Source of the DNA: an uncultured Porphyromonas sp.
Lineage (GTDB): Bacteria; Bacteroidota; Bacteroidia; Bacteroidales; Porphyromonadaceae
DNA length: 5,144 bases
Reading direction: 5' to 3'
Assembly (NCBI GenBank): GCA_927910985.1
Contig: CAKMOP010000186.1
Location: forward strand, 1-5,144
Positions 1 to 5,099 of the stretch are shown here, piece after piece. The notes below the pieces were generated by a model. The model was given only the letters and a program-made list of their open reading frames with translations, ran no database searches and had not been told where the DNA came from. Position 1 is the first letter of the stretch. Each line of letters opens with the position of its first letter. The position numbers were made by a program, and so were the translations under genes.

Positions 1-68
1 TTACCCCTGATGAAGACGGGGCTGTGCGGATCGTGATTCATTGCTTGAGTATTCATATCTGGGGGCAT
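1..68 (-). CDS. Possible 5' end of an unidentified gene, cut by the left edge
   Basis: A reading frame opens after an in-frame TGA (78-80) and stays open to the left edge. Candidate ATG starts lie at 68, 56 and 41. From the ATG at 56 the peptide begins MNTQAMNHDPHSPVFIRG. I do not recognise it. It lies 121 bp downstream of the DUF1896 stop on the same strand, so it could be the next gene of the integrative element, with the long hairpin (62-180) as its leader. Only about 22 codons are visible, so chance openness is a real alternative. The ATG at 56 is as plausible as the one at 68, because the latter lies within the base of the hairpin. Confidence 0.35.
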   Translation of the reverse strand, partial: MPPDMNTQAMNHDPHSPVFIRG

Positions 69-180
69 TCTTGAGTTTCAAGAGCAGGGACAAGATGCTC
101 CGCGACACAAGGACAAGGGTGCTTGTCTCTTGGCGTGTGGAGCGGAGCGTATATCTTGGCTCTTGAGACTCAAGTACCCC
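62..180. repeat. Long imperfect inverted repeat / hairpin between DUF1896 and the left-edge frame
   Basis: About 119 bp fold back on themselves. Positions 70-85 pair with 159-174 (15 of 16). Positions 91-96 pair with 153-158 (6 of 6), 97-103 with 142-148 (7 of 7) and 112-117 with 122-127 (6 of 6) around a GGTG loop. Partial pairing occurs between 105-111 and 129-138, and GGGG (62-65) can meet CCCC (177-180). The outer arms are themselves palindromic: CTTGAGTTTCAAG at 70-82 and CTTGAGACTCAAG at 162-174. Neither strand has a T run after the stem, so it is not a standard intrinsic terminator. It may be a structured leader or small RNA, or a DNA hairpin bound by an element protein. Confidence 0.75.
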
Positions 181-189
181 AGTGGAATC

Positions 190-666
190 TTACTCTTGAA
201 CGTATATCTCAGCCTTGTCCACGATGGGCAAGTGGTTCTCCTCAATGAGCAGGACGATGGTACCTGTCAGCTCGGTGTAGAGTAGCTCATACTCACGTCT
301 TCCGTCAAAATCATCGGGGAGATCATACTTTGAGAAGACTGCTTGGATGGACTTGGTGCCCAAGAGGATGGGTGCGAGCCTATGGGGGATGGGCTCAAGA
401 AGCTCTTCAGAGAACTCCTGCTCAAGGATGGAGACGAGGGTGTCATACTTGGAGAAGTGGAGTCCCTGATAGAGGATCTCGCTGGCCATTGCCTCCGCCT
501 CGAGGTGCGAGAAGCCTTGGGCTACGCTATCGCAGTAGGAGGAGAGGGCTAGGTCTGTGCGTACACAGATGAAGGCGCTGTCGGCCATTAGCTTGGGATG
601 ATGATCTCTGAGGTAGCCTTCCAGCTTGAGTCGGAAGTAGGAAAGCTCTTTCTTAGTCTGATTCAT
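190..666 (-). CDS. DUF1896 family protein (integrative-element cargo)
   Basis: A 158-residue soluble protein with no signal peptide or membrane segment. I assign it to DUF1896 from its characteristic blocks: ELSYFRLKLEGYLRDHHP at residues 7-24, LYQGLHFSKYDTL at 65-77, and an FSKYDLPDDF block followed by YELLYTELTGTIVLLIEE at 126-143. The length is usual for the family. DUF1896 proteins are small, mostly acidic and helical, of unknown biochemical function; they recur in Bacteroidetes conjugative transposons and similar elements. The gene starts 33 bp after the integrase stop on the same strand with no terminator between, so cotranscription is likely. The ATG at 666 is preceded by AGCCCCATT and has no Shine-Dalgarno, as is common in this phylum. 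A role in element maintenance or transfer is an inference from context only. Confidence 0.88.
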   Translation of the reverse strand: MNQTKKELSYFRLKLEGYLRDHHPKLMADSAFICVRTDLALSSYCDSVAQGFSHLEAEAMASEILYQGLHFSKYDTLVSILEQEFSEELLEPIPHRLAPILLGTKSIQAVFSKYDLPDDFDGRREYELLYTELTGTIVLLIEENHLPIVDKAEIYVQE

Positions 667-699
667 AATGGGGCTTTTTGTTAAGGGGAGAGAATAGGC

Positions 700-1926
700 T
701 TAGAGGCCCATGGCTTCGTTGAACTTATCGAGCTTACCTGCTAGCTGCTCCATATCGTGCTTGATCTTCTTACTTGTGATGCGAGCATAGATCTGCGTGG
801 TCTTGATGTTGGTATGCCCAAGCATCTTTGAGATGCTCTCCATCGGTACACCTTTGCTGAGCGACATCGTCGCAAAGGTGTGGCGGGCTAGATGGAAGGT
901 GAGCCGCTTTTGTATGCCACACACGTCGGCGATCTCCTTGAGGTAGGCATTCATCTTCTGGTTGGAGAGGATGGGGAAAAGCTTCCCGTCTTTGGAAGTC
1001 GTACTCGAGCTATACTTCTTGATGATGGCCTTGGGGATGTCCAGGAGGAGGATGTTACTCTCTACTTTTGTCTTCTTTCTCCGCGTCATGATCCATGTCT
1101 TTCCATTCATAGTGACGAGGTGTTCTCTTCTGAGGTTTGCGACATCAATATAGGCAAGTCCCGTGAAGCAGGAGAAGAGAAAGAGGTCACGGACGAGCGC
1201 GAGGCGAGGGATGGTCAGCTCCTTGTTGGCTATCTTCAGGATCTCCTCATCGGTGAGGAAGCCTCTGTCTACAGGGGTGAGGTGGAAGTGGTGATCGCGA
1301 AAAGGATCTTGGAGGAGATAGCCCCGCTTGAGGGCATAGATAGTGACGGTCTTCAAGGTCTTCATCTTCTTGACAGCGGTATTGTAGGCACATGAGGCCA
1401 CTGTCGTGAGGTACAACTCGAAGTCCTGGATGATGGCAGGTGTGAACTCCATCAGTCCGATGTCCTTACGCTTATACCTGTGTACTAGGAACTCGAAGAA
1501 GTGCTTACGCAAGACGCTGTACTTCTGCAAGCTCTCCTTGCTGATGGTGTGCCCCACGCGCTGACGGATGTCATCAATGAACTTGTCAAAGACAGGGAGA
1601 AAGGTGCTGAACTCCTGGATTTGTCCGAGGTAGGCGGAGCGGAGCTTGTCCAGCGAGATCGTTTGGTCGTCTTGGTACTTGTGGTAGAGGGAGTGGAGGT
1701 TGGCTGAGATGGCATCCAGACTAGCATTGACAGCGAGGGCTTCTGAGGAGCGCCCCTTCTGCCGGCTGGTCCTGTTGTTCCACTGTGCCTTGTCTACGAA
1801 GATCTTCGTGGAGCCAAGATTGCTCATTGCTCCTCCGAGGAAGATGCGAAGCATGACGGGCGACTTGCCTTCTTTGTTCTCATAGTTAGAGCGTAGGTAG
1901 AAGGACACCTTGAACGATTGTCTCAT
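700..1926 (-). CDS. Tyrosine recombinase / integrase of a Bacteroidetes integrative element
   Basis: A 408-residue site-specific recombinase that would integrate and excise the element. In order: an N-terminal arm-type DNA-binding domain (about 1-95, opening MRQSFKVSFYLRSNYENKEG), a SAM-like core-binding domain (about 105-205) and the catalytic domain (about 220-395). Visible catalytic residues are a lysine in the beta-hairpin stretch RRKKTK (282-287), H345 and R348 in FHLARH, H371 in LGHTN and the nucleophile Y380 in QIYARI. The usual first catalytic arginine (TGLR) is alanine here: FTGLAYIDV, A258. Loss of that arginine is known in IntDOT of CTnDOT and is common in Bacteroidetes integrases, so the enzyme is probably active. 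Length is typical and the frame is intact. Upstream lie a TAnnTTTG box, a 16-bp palindrome and several GTAGCA repeats, suggesting autoregulation and arm-site binding. Confidence 0.93.
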   Translation of the reverse strand: MRQSFKVSFYLRSNYENKEGKSPVMLRIFLGGAMSNLGSTKIFVDKAQWNNRTSRQKGRSSEALAVNASLDAISANLHSLYHKYQDDQTISLDKLRSAYLGQIQEFSTFLPVFDKFIDDIRQRVGHTISKESLQKYSVLRKHFFEFLVHRYKRKDIGLMEFTPAIIQDFELYLTTVASCAYNTAVKKMKTLKTVTIYALKRGYLLQDPFRDHHFHLTPVDRGFLTDEEILKIANKELTIPRLALVRDLFLFSCFTGLAYIDVANLRREHLVTMNGKTWIMTRRKKTKVESNILLLDIPKAIIKKYSSSTTSKDGKLFPILSNQKMNAYLKEIADVCGIQKRLTFHLARHTFATMSLSKGVPMESISKMLGHTNIKTTQIYARITSKKIKHDMEQLAGKLDKFNEAMGL

Positions 1927-1943
1927 AATGCATCATTCGTTAG

Positions 1944-1959
1944 TGTAGCACGTGCTACA
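1944..1959. promoter_or_regulatory. 16-bp perfect palindrome, candidate operator of the integrase gene
   Basis: TGTAGCACGTGCTACA is identical to its reverse complement. It begins 17 bp upstream of the integrase ATG and overlaps the end of the putative -7 box (1958-1965), so the expected transcription start would fall inside it. The position suits a repressor or autorepressing recombinase. Its half-site GTAGCA recurs five more times up to position 2076. Confidence 0.7.
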
Positions 1960-2076
1960 AAGTTACTTACTTACACATTGAATGAGAGTATGTTGCTACC
2001 TTCAATTAGCCCTTCATTTAGCCGTCACTGCTACACAAATTGCTACGTCTAATTTTATGTAGCAGTTTCTGTAGCA
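1945..2076. repeat. Seven-copy GTAGCA/TGCTAC array, candidate recombinase arm-type sites
   Basis: The hexamer occurs as GTAGCA at 1945, 2059 and 2071 and as TGCTAC at 1953, 1994, 2029 and 2041. The last four copies form a symmetric block: two TGCTAC 12 bp apart (2029, 2041), a 12-bp AT-rich centre, then two GTAGCA 12 bp apart (2059, 2071). The array lies between the integrase gene and the tRNA. This is where attachment-site arms are expected, and the integrase has an arm-binding N-terminal domain. Binding by an excisionase or repressor is the main alternative. Confidence 0.7.
1958..1965 (-). promoter_or_regulatory. Putative -7 box of the integrase promoter
   Basis: On the minus strand this reads TAACTTTG, an exact match to the Bacteroidetes TAnnTTTG element, 31 bp upstream of the integrase ATG. 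No TTTG is present at the right distance for a -33 box, so the promoter would be weak or activator-dependent. The extended form GTAACTTTGT (1957-1966) also resembles the GTAnnTTTGC core described for CTnDOT attachment sites, as I recall it. It could therefore be a recombination core instead of, or as well as, a promoter. Confidence 0.45.
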
Positions 2077-2122
2077 GAATTTGACCGATTGATGACTATT
2101 AGACCCTAGGGGTAAGCCGTCA

Positions 2123-2134
2123 AGTCTATAGACT
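2123..2134. repeat. 12-bp perfect palindrome
   Basis: AGTCTATAGACT is its own reverse complement. It lies between the GTAGCA array and the terminator, where the element/chromosome junction could be. No function can be assigned. Confidence 0.4.
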
Positions 2135-2146
2135 GCATACAAAGAA

Positions 2147-2179
2147 AAATCGTTGTAAGACCGTGTCCTACAACGATTT
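2147..2179 (-). terminator. Strong intrinsic terminator after tRNA-Ser, possibly bidirectional
   Basis: Two 15-base arms (2147-2161 and 2165-2179) pair completely, with one G-U wobble on the minus strand, around a 3-base loop. On the minus strand the stem ends in a TTTTTCTTT tract, so it should end the tRNA transcript 59 bp after the mature tRNA end. On the plus strand it is followed by TTTCCTTTTATTTT, so it may also work from the other side. It separates tRNA transcription from the integrase gene, which reads in the same direction. Confidence 0.85.
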
Positions 2180-2185
2180 CCTTTT

Positions 2186-2235
2186 ATTTTGAAGGCTTTT
2201 TTGACGACCATTTTGCAGTCATTTTGAAGCCTTTT
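2186..2235. repeat. Pair of near-identical 15-bp direct repeats at the tRNA 3' side
   Basis: ATTTTGAAGGCTTTT (2186-2200) and ATTTTGAAGCCTTTT (2221-2235) differ at one base, and their starts are 35 bp apart. The second copy ends 2 bp before the tRNA. AAGGCTT (2192-2198) and AAGCCTT (2227-2233) are also inverted copies. The pair could be recombinase core or accessory sites, or a local duplication. Confidence 0.5.
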
Positions 2236-2237
2236 AG

Positions 2238-2325
2238 CGGAGAGGGCGGGATTCGAACCCGCGAAACGCTTTTGGCGTTTACACACTTTCCAGGCGTGCC
2301 TCTTCAACCACTCGAGCACCTCTCC
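2238..2325 (-). tRNA. tRNA-Ser (anticodon GGA)
   Basis: An 88-nt class II tRNA. The acceptor stem GGAGAGG (2319-2325) pairs with CCTCTCC (2239-2245), with discriminator G at 2238. The anticodon arm is CACGC-CTGGAAA-GTGTG, with anticodon GGA read from 2289-2291, decoding UCC and UCU. A long variable arm with an AAACGC/GCGTTT stem confirms the serine type. The T arm GCGGG-TTCGAAT-CCCGC is perfect. CCA is not encoded. A clear promoter lies upstream and a terminator downstream. Its 3' end faces the integrase, so it is a candidate integration target, although the gene is intact here. Confidence 0.97.
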
Positions 2326-2365
2326 TTGTCTTGCCTGTGAAGGCTATACTTATTGGAAAGCTCCG

Positions 2366-2397
2366 CAAAGGTATAATAATATCCGTATACTGCCAAA
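2366..2397 (-). promoter_or_regulatory. Promoter of the tRNA-Ser gene
   Basis: On the minus strand TTTG (2394-2397) is followed after 20 bp by TACCTTTG (2366-2373). This is an exact fit to the Bacteroidetes housekeeping promoter (TTTG, 19-21 bp, TAnnTTTG). Transcription would start near 2359, about 34 bp before the mature tRNA 5' end. Confidence 0.8.
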
Positions 2398-2412
2398 CTG
2401 ATGACCTAAGAG

Positions 2413-2477
2413 CCTCCCCCTCCCGCCGATGCCCCGCGACCGACTGCTGCCGATAGTCTCCCCTTGGGAGGGGAAGG
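2413..2477. repeat. GC-rich inverted repeat with 12-bp arms
   Basis: CCTCCCCCTCCC (2413-2424) and GGGAGGGGAAGG (2466-2477) are inverted copies matching at 11 of 12 positions across a 41-bp spacer. The spacer holds two direct GCCGAT copies (2425, 2449). A smaller hairpin TCCCCT-TGGG-AGGGGA (2459-2474) competes with the right arm. No T run follows on either strand. It may be one end of a non-autonomous repeat element that also includes the adjoining tandem repeats. Confidence 0.55.
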
Positions 2478-2505
2478 TACAGCTCTATTGAGTGCGTGGT
2501 GCGCA

Positions 2506-2615
2506 CCGATATTGCTTGTCGCTCTGACCTATATTGCTCGCTGGGTGAACCTATATTGCTCCGTGGCGAAACCTATATAGGTCATCACGGCGACCTGTAT
2601 TGCTTTTCCCAGCCA
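2506..2615. repeat. Tandem 22-bp minisatellite, five degenerate copies
   Basis: Five units start at 2506, 2528, 2550, 2572 and 2594, exactly 22 bp apart. The first 12 bases are conserved (consensus CCTATATTGCTC) and the last 10 vary. The fourth unit begins with a variant that makes ACCTATATAGGT (2571-2582) a perfect palindrome. A 10-bp palindrome GGTGCGCACC (2498-2507) abuts the first unit. Since 22 is not a multiple of three and long frames across it encode nothing recognisable, I read it as non-coding. Tandem repeats of similar length occur inside BrickBuilt MITEs of Porphyromonas gingivalis, from memory and not checked. The array is too short and lacks the repeat-spacer pattern of CRISPR. 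Confidence 0.8.
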
Positions 2616-2687
2616 CCACCTGCTGATAGGAATTATTAGAGGATACGAGCCTTTACCGCACATGTGTCGTGGGGGCAGGTGTGGTGG
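2613..2687. repeat. Imperfect inverted repeat flanking the minisatellite
   Basis: CCACCACCTGC (2613-2623) is nearly the inverse of GCAGGTGTGGTGG (2675-2687), which carries two extra bases. It adjoins the last 22-bp unit and may form the left boundary, as transcribed, of the same intergenic element. The remaining bases to 2776 hold no gene or clear terminator that I can see. Confidence 0.4.
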
Positions 2688-2776
2688 ATGAAAAGCCCTA
2701 AAGATGAGCTGAATCGCTGTGGAATATGTGAGGGAGAAGCCGCCTTGTCGAGGTGAGCGGCGAGGTTGGAGTCGGC

Positions 2777-3192
2777 TTAGCAGCCGTAGATGTTGCGTCC
2801 GATCCACCAGCCGAGGACGAGGAGGGTGAGCAGGGTGAGGCTCAGCGGATGGTGGAGTAGTCTTCTGAGGTGGGTGGCACGCCGAGGAAAGACCTCGACA
2901 TAGCCGTAGAGGAGTACGAGGATGAAGCTGAAGGGGAGGGCACGATTGTAGGCGAAGGCTTCGGTAAAGTGACCGTGCAGGAGAGCGTGGAAGGCACGCT
3001 GTAGTCCGCAGCCTGGGCAGCTATAGCCTGTAGCTGTACGGATAAGACAGCGAGGAAAGAGTGTCTTCGCAGGGTCAAGCAAAGCATATAGCCCACCGCT
3101 CCCACGAGAAGCAAGAGACCGATGAGGATGTATCGGCCACGCTTGTCGGAGGGGCGATGGGGCTGTGTCGGAGGTGTGGGGCTGGCATTCAT
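2777..3192 (-). pseudogene. DUF2752 family membrane protein, frameshifted by one base
   Basis: The start of a DUF2752 protein (MNASPTPPTQPHRPSDKRGR, then the membrane segment YILIGLLLLVGAVGYML) is in one frame from ATG 3192. The rest (LDPAKTLFPRC, then the signature TGYSCPGCGLQRAFHALLHG and a second hydrophobic part ending at the TAA at 2777) is in the frame one base away. Adding a single T to the TTT at 3081-3083 gives a continuous 138-residue protein reading GYMLLLDPAKTLFPRC, exactly as the family expects, with the CPGC cysteines at about 59 and 62. So this is either a recent one-base deletion or a sequencing/assembly error. An internal TTG at 3082 could start only a 101-residue fragment without the first membrane helix. 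The family's function is unknown. It lies 32 bp after the TM2 gene, a common Bacteroidetes pairing. Confidence 0.85.
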
Positions 3193-3224
3193 CCCCGAAA
3201 GCGGGCGCGAAGGGCGTAGCGAGC

Positions 3225-3563
3225 TTAGCCGATCACCTGAAGGAGCTTGAGGTAGTTCTGCTCGCGGGTGCGTCCTTGGATGAGGAACCAGTCGACGATG
3301 GTCCAGATACCGCACCCACCACCGGTGAGGAGCTTGGCGACGCCGAGCCCCGTATCACCAACTAAAAAGCGGTCGATGCCGAAGCTTCCTACGAAGATCG
3401 AGATGAGGAGTAGGATGGTTGGATCCTTGTAATCGAGAGAACAGATGAGCGCAAACTTGTCGTCCTCGAGGGCGAGCAAGCGGTCTTTGATGAAGAGTAT
3501 TTGTCCAGGCTCGAAATACTTCTGATTGGAGACGAGGAAGAGGTCTACTTTCTGACTGTCCAT
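3225..3563 (-). CDS. TM2 domain-containing membrane protein
   Basis: A 112-residue protein. Residues 1-46 form a soluble N-terminal part (MDSQKVDLFLVSNQKYFEPG, then a charged helical stretch). The TM2 domain follows: a first hydrophobic segment at about 48-62, the polar turn GSFGIDRFLVGD (59-70) with the family's D-R-F motif, a GLGVAKLLTGGGCG stretch (72-85) and a second hydrophobic segment to about 95 ending in IVDWFLI. A short charged tail ends at residue 112. TM2 is a two-helix hairpin in the inner membrane whose bacterial function is unknown. The gene starts 36 bp after the metallophosphoesterase stop and is followed by DUF2752, so the three probably form one operon. No Shine-Dalgarno is visible before the ATG at 3563. 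Confidence 0.9.
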   Translation of the reverse strand: MDSQKVDLFLVSNQKYFEPGQILFIKDRLLALEDDKFALICSLDYKDPTILLLISIFVGSFGIDRFLVGDTGLGVAKLLTGGGCGIWTIVDWFLIQGRTREQNYLKLLQVIG

Positions 3564-3599
3564 AGTATAGTAGGTATGTGTAGTGAGAAAAGGAGGAGG

Positions 3600-5096
3600 T
3601 TACTTGGCTGGGGAAGATTGAGCGGAGTGAGCGGCCTTGCGGTCACGCACTTCCTTGGCATATTGAGCTGCCTTCTTGCGCCCCTTGCTGTCGCTACCAA
3701 AGCCTGCGAAGTCAAAGCGCTCAGGAAGATCGCGCGCCAAGTCACGCACGCGTATCATCCCTTGGCTCTTCTCGATGACGATGGAGTCGTAGAGACGCTT
3801 GCTCTCGGGGACGATGCTGTCGGGGCGACCTGCTATGGCTTCGGGGAAGCGATAAGAAGCATAGTGGATGGAGGTGTAGTCGACGCTGATGCGCTGGTAG
3901 AGCTGCATCCCTGAGCCCAGACGGTCATGGACGGTATCGAAGCCATTGCGGTAGACCTTGGGTGAGGCGGAGCTGATGACGAAGACGGGAGCAATGGTGT
4001 CGCCGGACTCGCTTCGGGTGGACGAACGGCCGTAGCCGTGGTCGTGTCCTTGGAGGACGAGGTCGGCACCACCTTCGACAAGTTCGTCCTTGAAGAGGTA
4101 GTGCATCACGAGGTTCTTACGCCCTTCGCGCACGCAGTCCACGGCGTGGTGGAAGAGGACGATCTGCCAAGGCTGGTGCGATCCCTTGAGTACATCGCGC
4201 AGCCAAGCCTTGTGCTGCTTGATTGCGCCAAGACCCATGATGTCCGTGGTGTCCATGATGATGAAGCGCAAGAGGGGCATATCGATGAAGTAGCTTCGCC
4301 CGAGGAAATCCTGTGGCCCGTTGGTGGGGTAGCCGAATTGGCGCACCCAGCGGGGATCGAGCTCACGACCGAAGCCCTTCTTCAGGTACTCGTGATTGCC
4401 AGGAGCTGCGATGATGGGGATGCTACGCGTGAGGTCTCCGATGCTCGCATACCACGCACGCCAATAGGCATCGGTAGGTCCTTCGATCTGGTCTCCAGCG
4501 AAGGCGAAGAAATCAATGGGGCTGACGGAGCGGCGCAGGTAGTCAAAGTAACGCTTGCTCTCGCTGACGCTGGGGTCTTGGACGTCACCCATGTAGACGA
4601 AGTGCGTAGCGCGTGCCGTGTCGGGCATGGCGAAGCGTCCCACGACGGGGTCGGTTCCGTGGACACGTATGGTGTAGAGATAGCTTAGCCCAGCGTTTAG
4701 GCTGTCGAGATGCACTTGGTAGTAGCAGCCACGTCCTGAGCGTGAGGCGATGACCTCGGTGGTGGGGGTGAAGGAGATGGGGCGCAGGGTGTCGCCTTGC
4801 TTGCCGATGGGGCGAAGAAGTAACTCTGCTGGCCGTGCTTGCTCCCCAGCGAGCCAAGTGATGGTGCGCTGTGAGATGAAGTCTTCTCCTGGGGTGAGCG
4901 TCACACGGCTTATAGCTTGCTCGGTGGTGTAGGGGGCTTCGGGGACATTACCGAACCACGCATGCCAGCGTAGCTTGAAGAGAATGCCGACTCCAAGGAG
5001 AAGAACAGCGAGGATGAGGAGGACGATACGCCAGCGGCGCTTCCCCTTGTTGGGGGGCTGTTGCCCAAGTCGTGTGAAGCGTCTGCTTGTCTTCAT
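3600..5096 (-). CDS. Membrane-anchored metallophosphoesterase with a PAP-like N-terminal domain
   Basis: A 498-residue predicted phosphohydrolase. A basic N-terminus (1-23) precedes one hydrophobic helix (about 24-41), giving a signal anchor with the enzyme on the periplasmic side. Residues about 60-158 look like the Fn3-type domain of purple acid phosphatases (ISRVTLTPGEDF, then TITWLAGE). The calcineurin-like catalytic domain follows, with the metal-binding blocks in order: GDVQD (170-174), AGDQIEG (200-206), GNHEY (233-237), FHHAVD (315-320) and GHDHGY (350-355). D171, D202, N234, H316 or H317, H351 and H353 are the likely ligands. The tyrosine that follows the second block in true purple acid phosphatases (GDxxY) is absent, so a general di-metal phosphoesterase is the safer call. 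The tail after about 445 is highly charged. Substrate is unknown. It starts 3 bp after a possible upstream stop, suggesting an operon. Confidence 0.92.
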   Translation of the reverse strand: MKTSRRFTRLGQQPPNKGKRRWRIVLLILAVLLLGVGILFKLRWHAWFGNVPEAPYTTEQAISRVTLTPGEDFISQRTITWLAGEQARPAELLLRPIGKQGDTLRPISFTPTTEVIASRSGRGCYYQVHLDSLNAGLSYLYTIRVHGTDPVVGRFAMPDTARATHFVYMGDVQDPSVSESKRYFDYLRRSVSPIDFFAFAGDQIEGPTDAYWRAWYASIGDLTRSIPIIAAPGNHEYLKKGFGRELDPRWVRQFGYPTNGPQDFLGRSYFIDMPLLRFIIMDTTDIMGLGAIKQHKAWLRDVLKGSHQPWQIVLFHHAVDCVREGRKNLVMHYLFKDELVEGGADLVLQGHDHGYGRSSTRSESGDTIAPVFVISSASPKVYRNGFDTVHDRLGSGMQLYQRISVDYTSIHYASYRFPEAIAGRPDSIVPESKRLYDSIVIEKSQGMIRVRDLARDLPERFDFAGFGSDSKGRKKAAQYAKEVRDRKAAHSAQSSPAK

Positions 5097-5099
5097 CGT

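Larger units (their letters stand above)
1..2237 (-). mobile_element. Terminal part of a tyrosine-recombinase integrative element (limits uncertain)
   Basis: A Bacteroidetes-type tyrosine integrase, a DUF1896 gene (a family known mostly from Bacteroidetes conjugative transposons) and a repeat array suited to recombinase binding sit together beside the 3' end of a tRNA-Ser gene. This is the usual layout of one end of an integrated element. The right boundary lies somewhere between the integrase start (1926) and the tRNA 3' end (2238). The other end is outside the window, so no pair of direct-repeat att sites can be shown. Whether the element is conjugative or only mobilisable cannot be told, because no transfer genes are visible. 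Confidence 0.6.

Noticed and set aside
62..180. Long hairpin as an intrinsic terminator
   Set aside because: Neither side of the stem is followed by a T run, and the stem is far longer and more interrupted than usual terminators.
2014..2319. 101-residue minus-strand frame beginning MLEWLKRHAWK
   Set aside because: It is translation across the tRNA-Ser gene and its terminator, a well-known artefact.
2506..2615. Tandem repeats as a CRISPR array
   Set aside because: The conserved part is only 12 bp, the variable part 10 bp, and there are no cas genes; spacing and lengths do not fit CRISPR.
2529..2807. 92-residue minus-strand frame
   Set aside because: It runs through the 22-bp tandem repeats and inverted repeat, overlaps the DUF2752 end and has no recognisable protein character.
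3078..3090. Programmed -1 frameshift in DUF2752
   Set aside because: The sequence around the TTT run does not form a good slippery heptamer, and re-pairing in the new frame is poor, so a one-base deletion or sequence error is simpler.
3225..3315. Upstream extension of the DUF2752 frame into the TM2 gene (start at 3315)
   Set aside because: The added residues overlap the TM2 coding region and are arginine/proline-rich shadow sequence; the ATG at 3192 gives the family-like start.
4038..4688. 216-residue plus-strand frame
   Set aside because: It is antisense to the metallophosphoesterase, whose intact motifs decide the coding strand.
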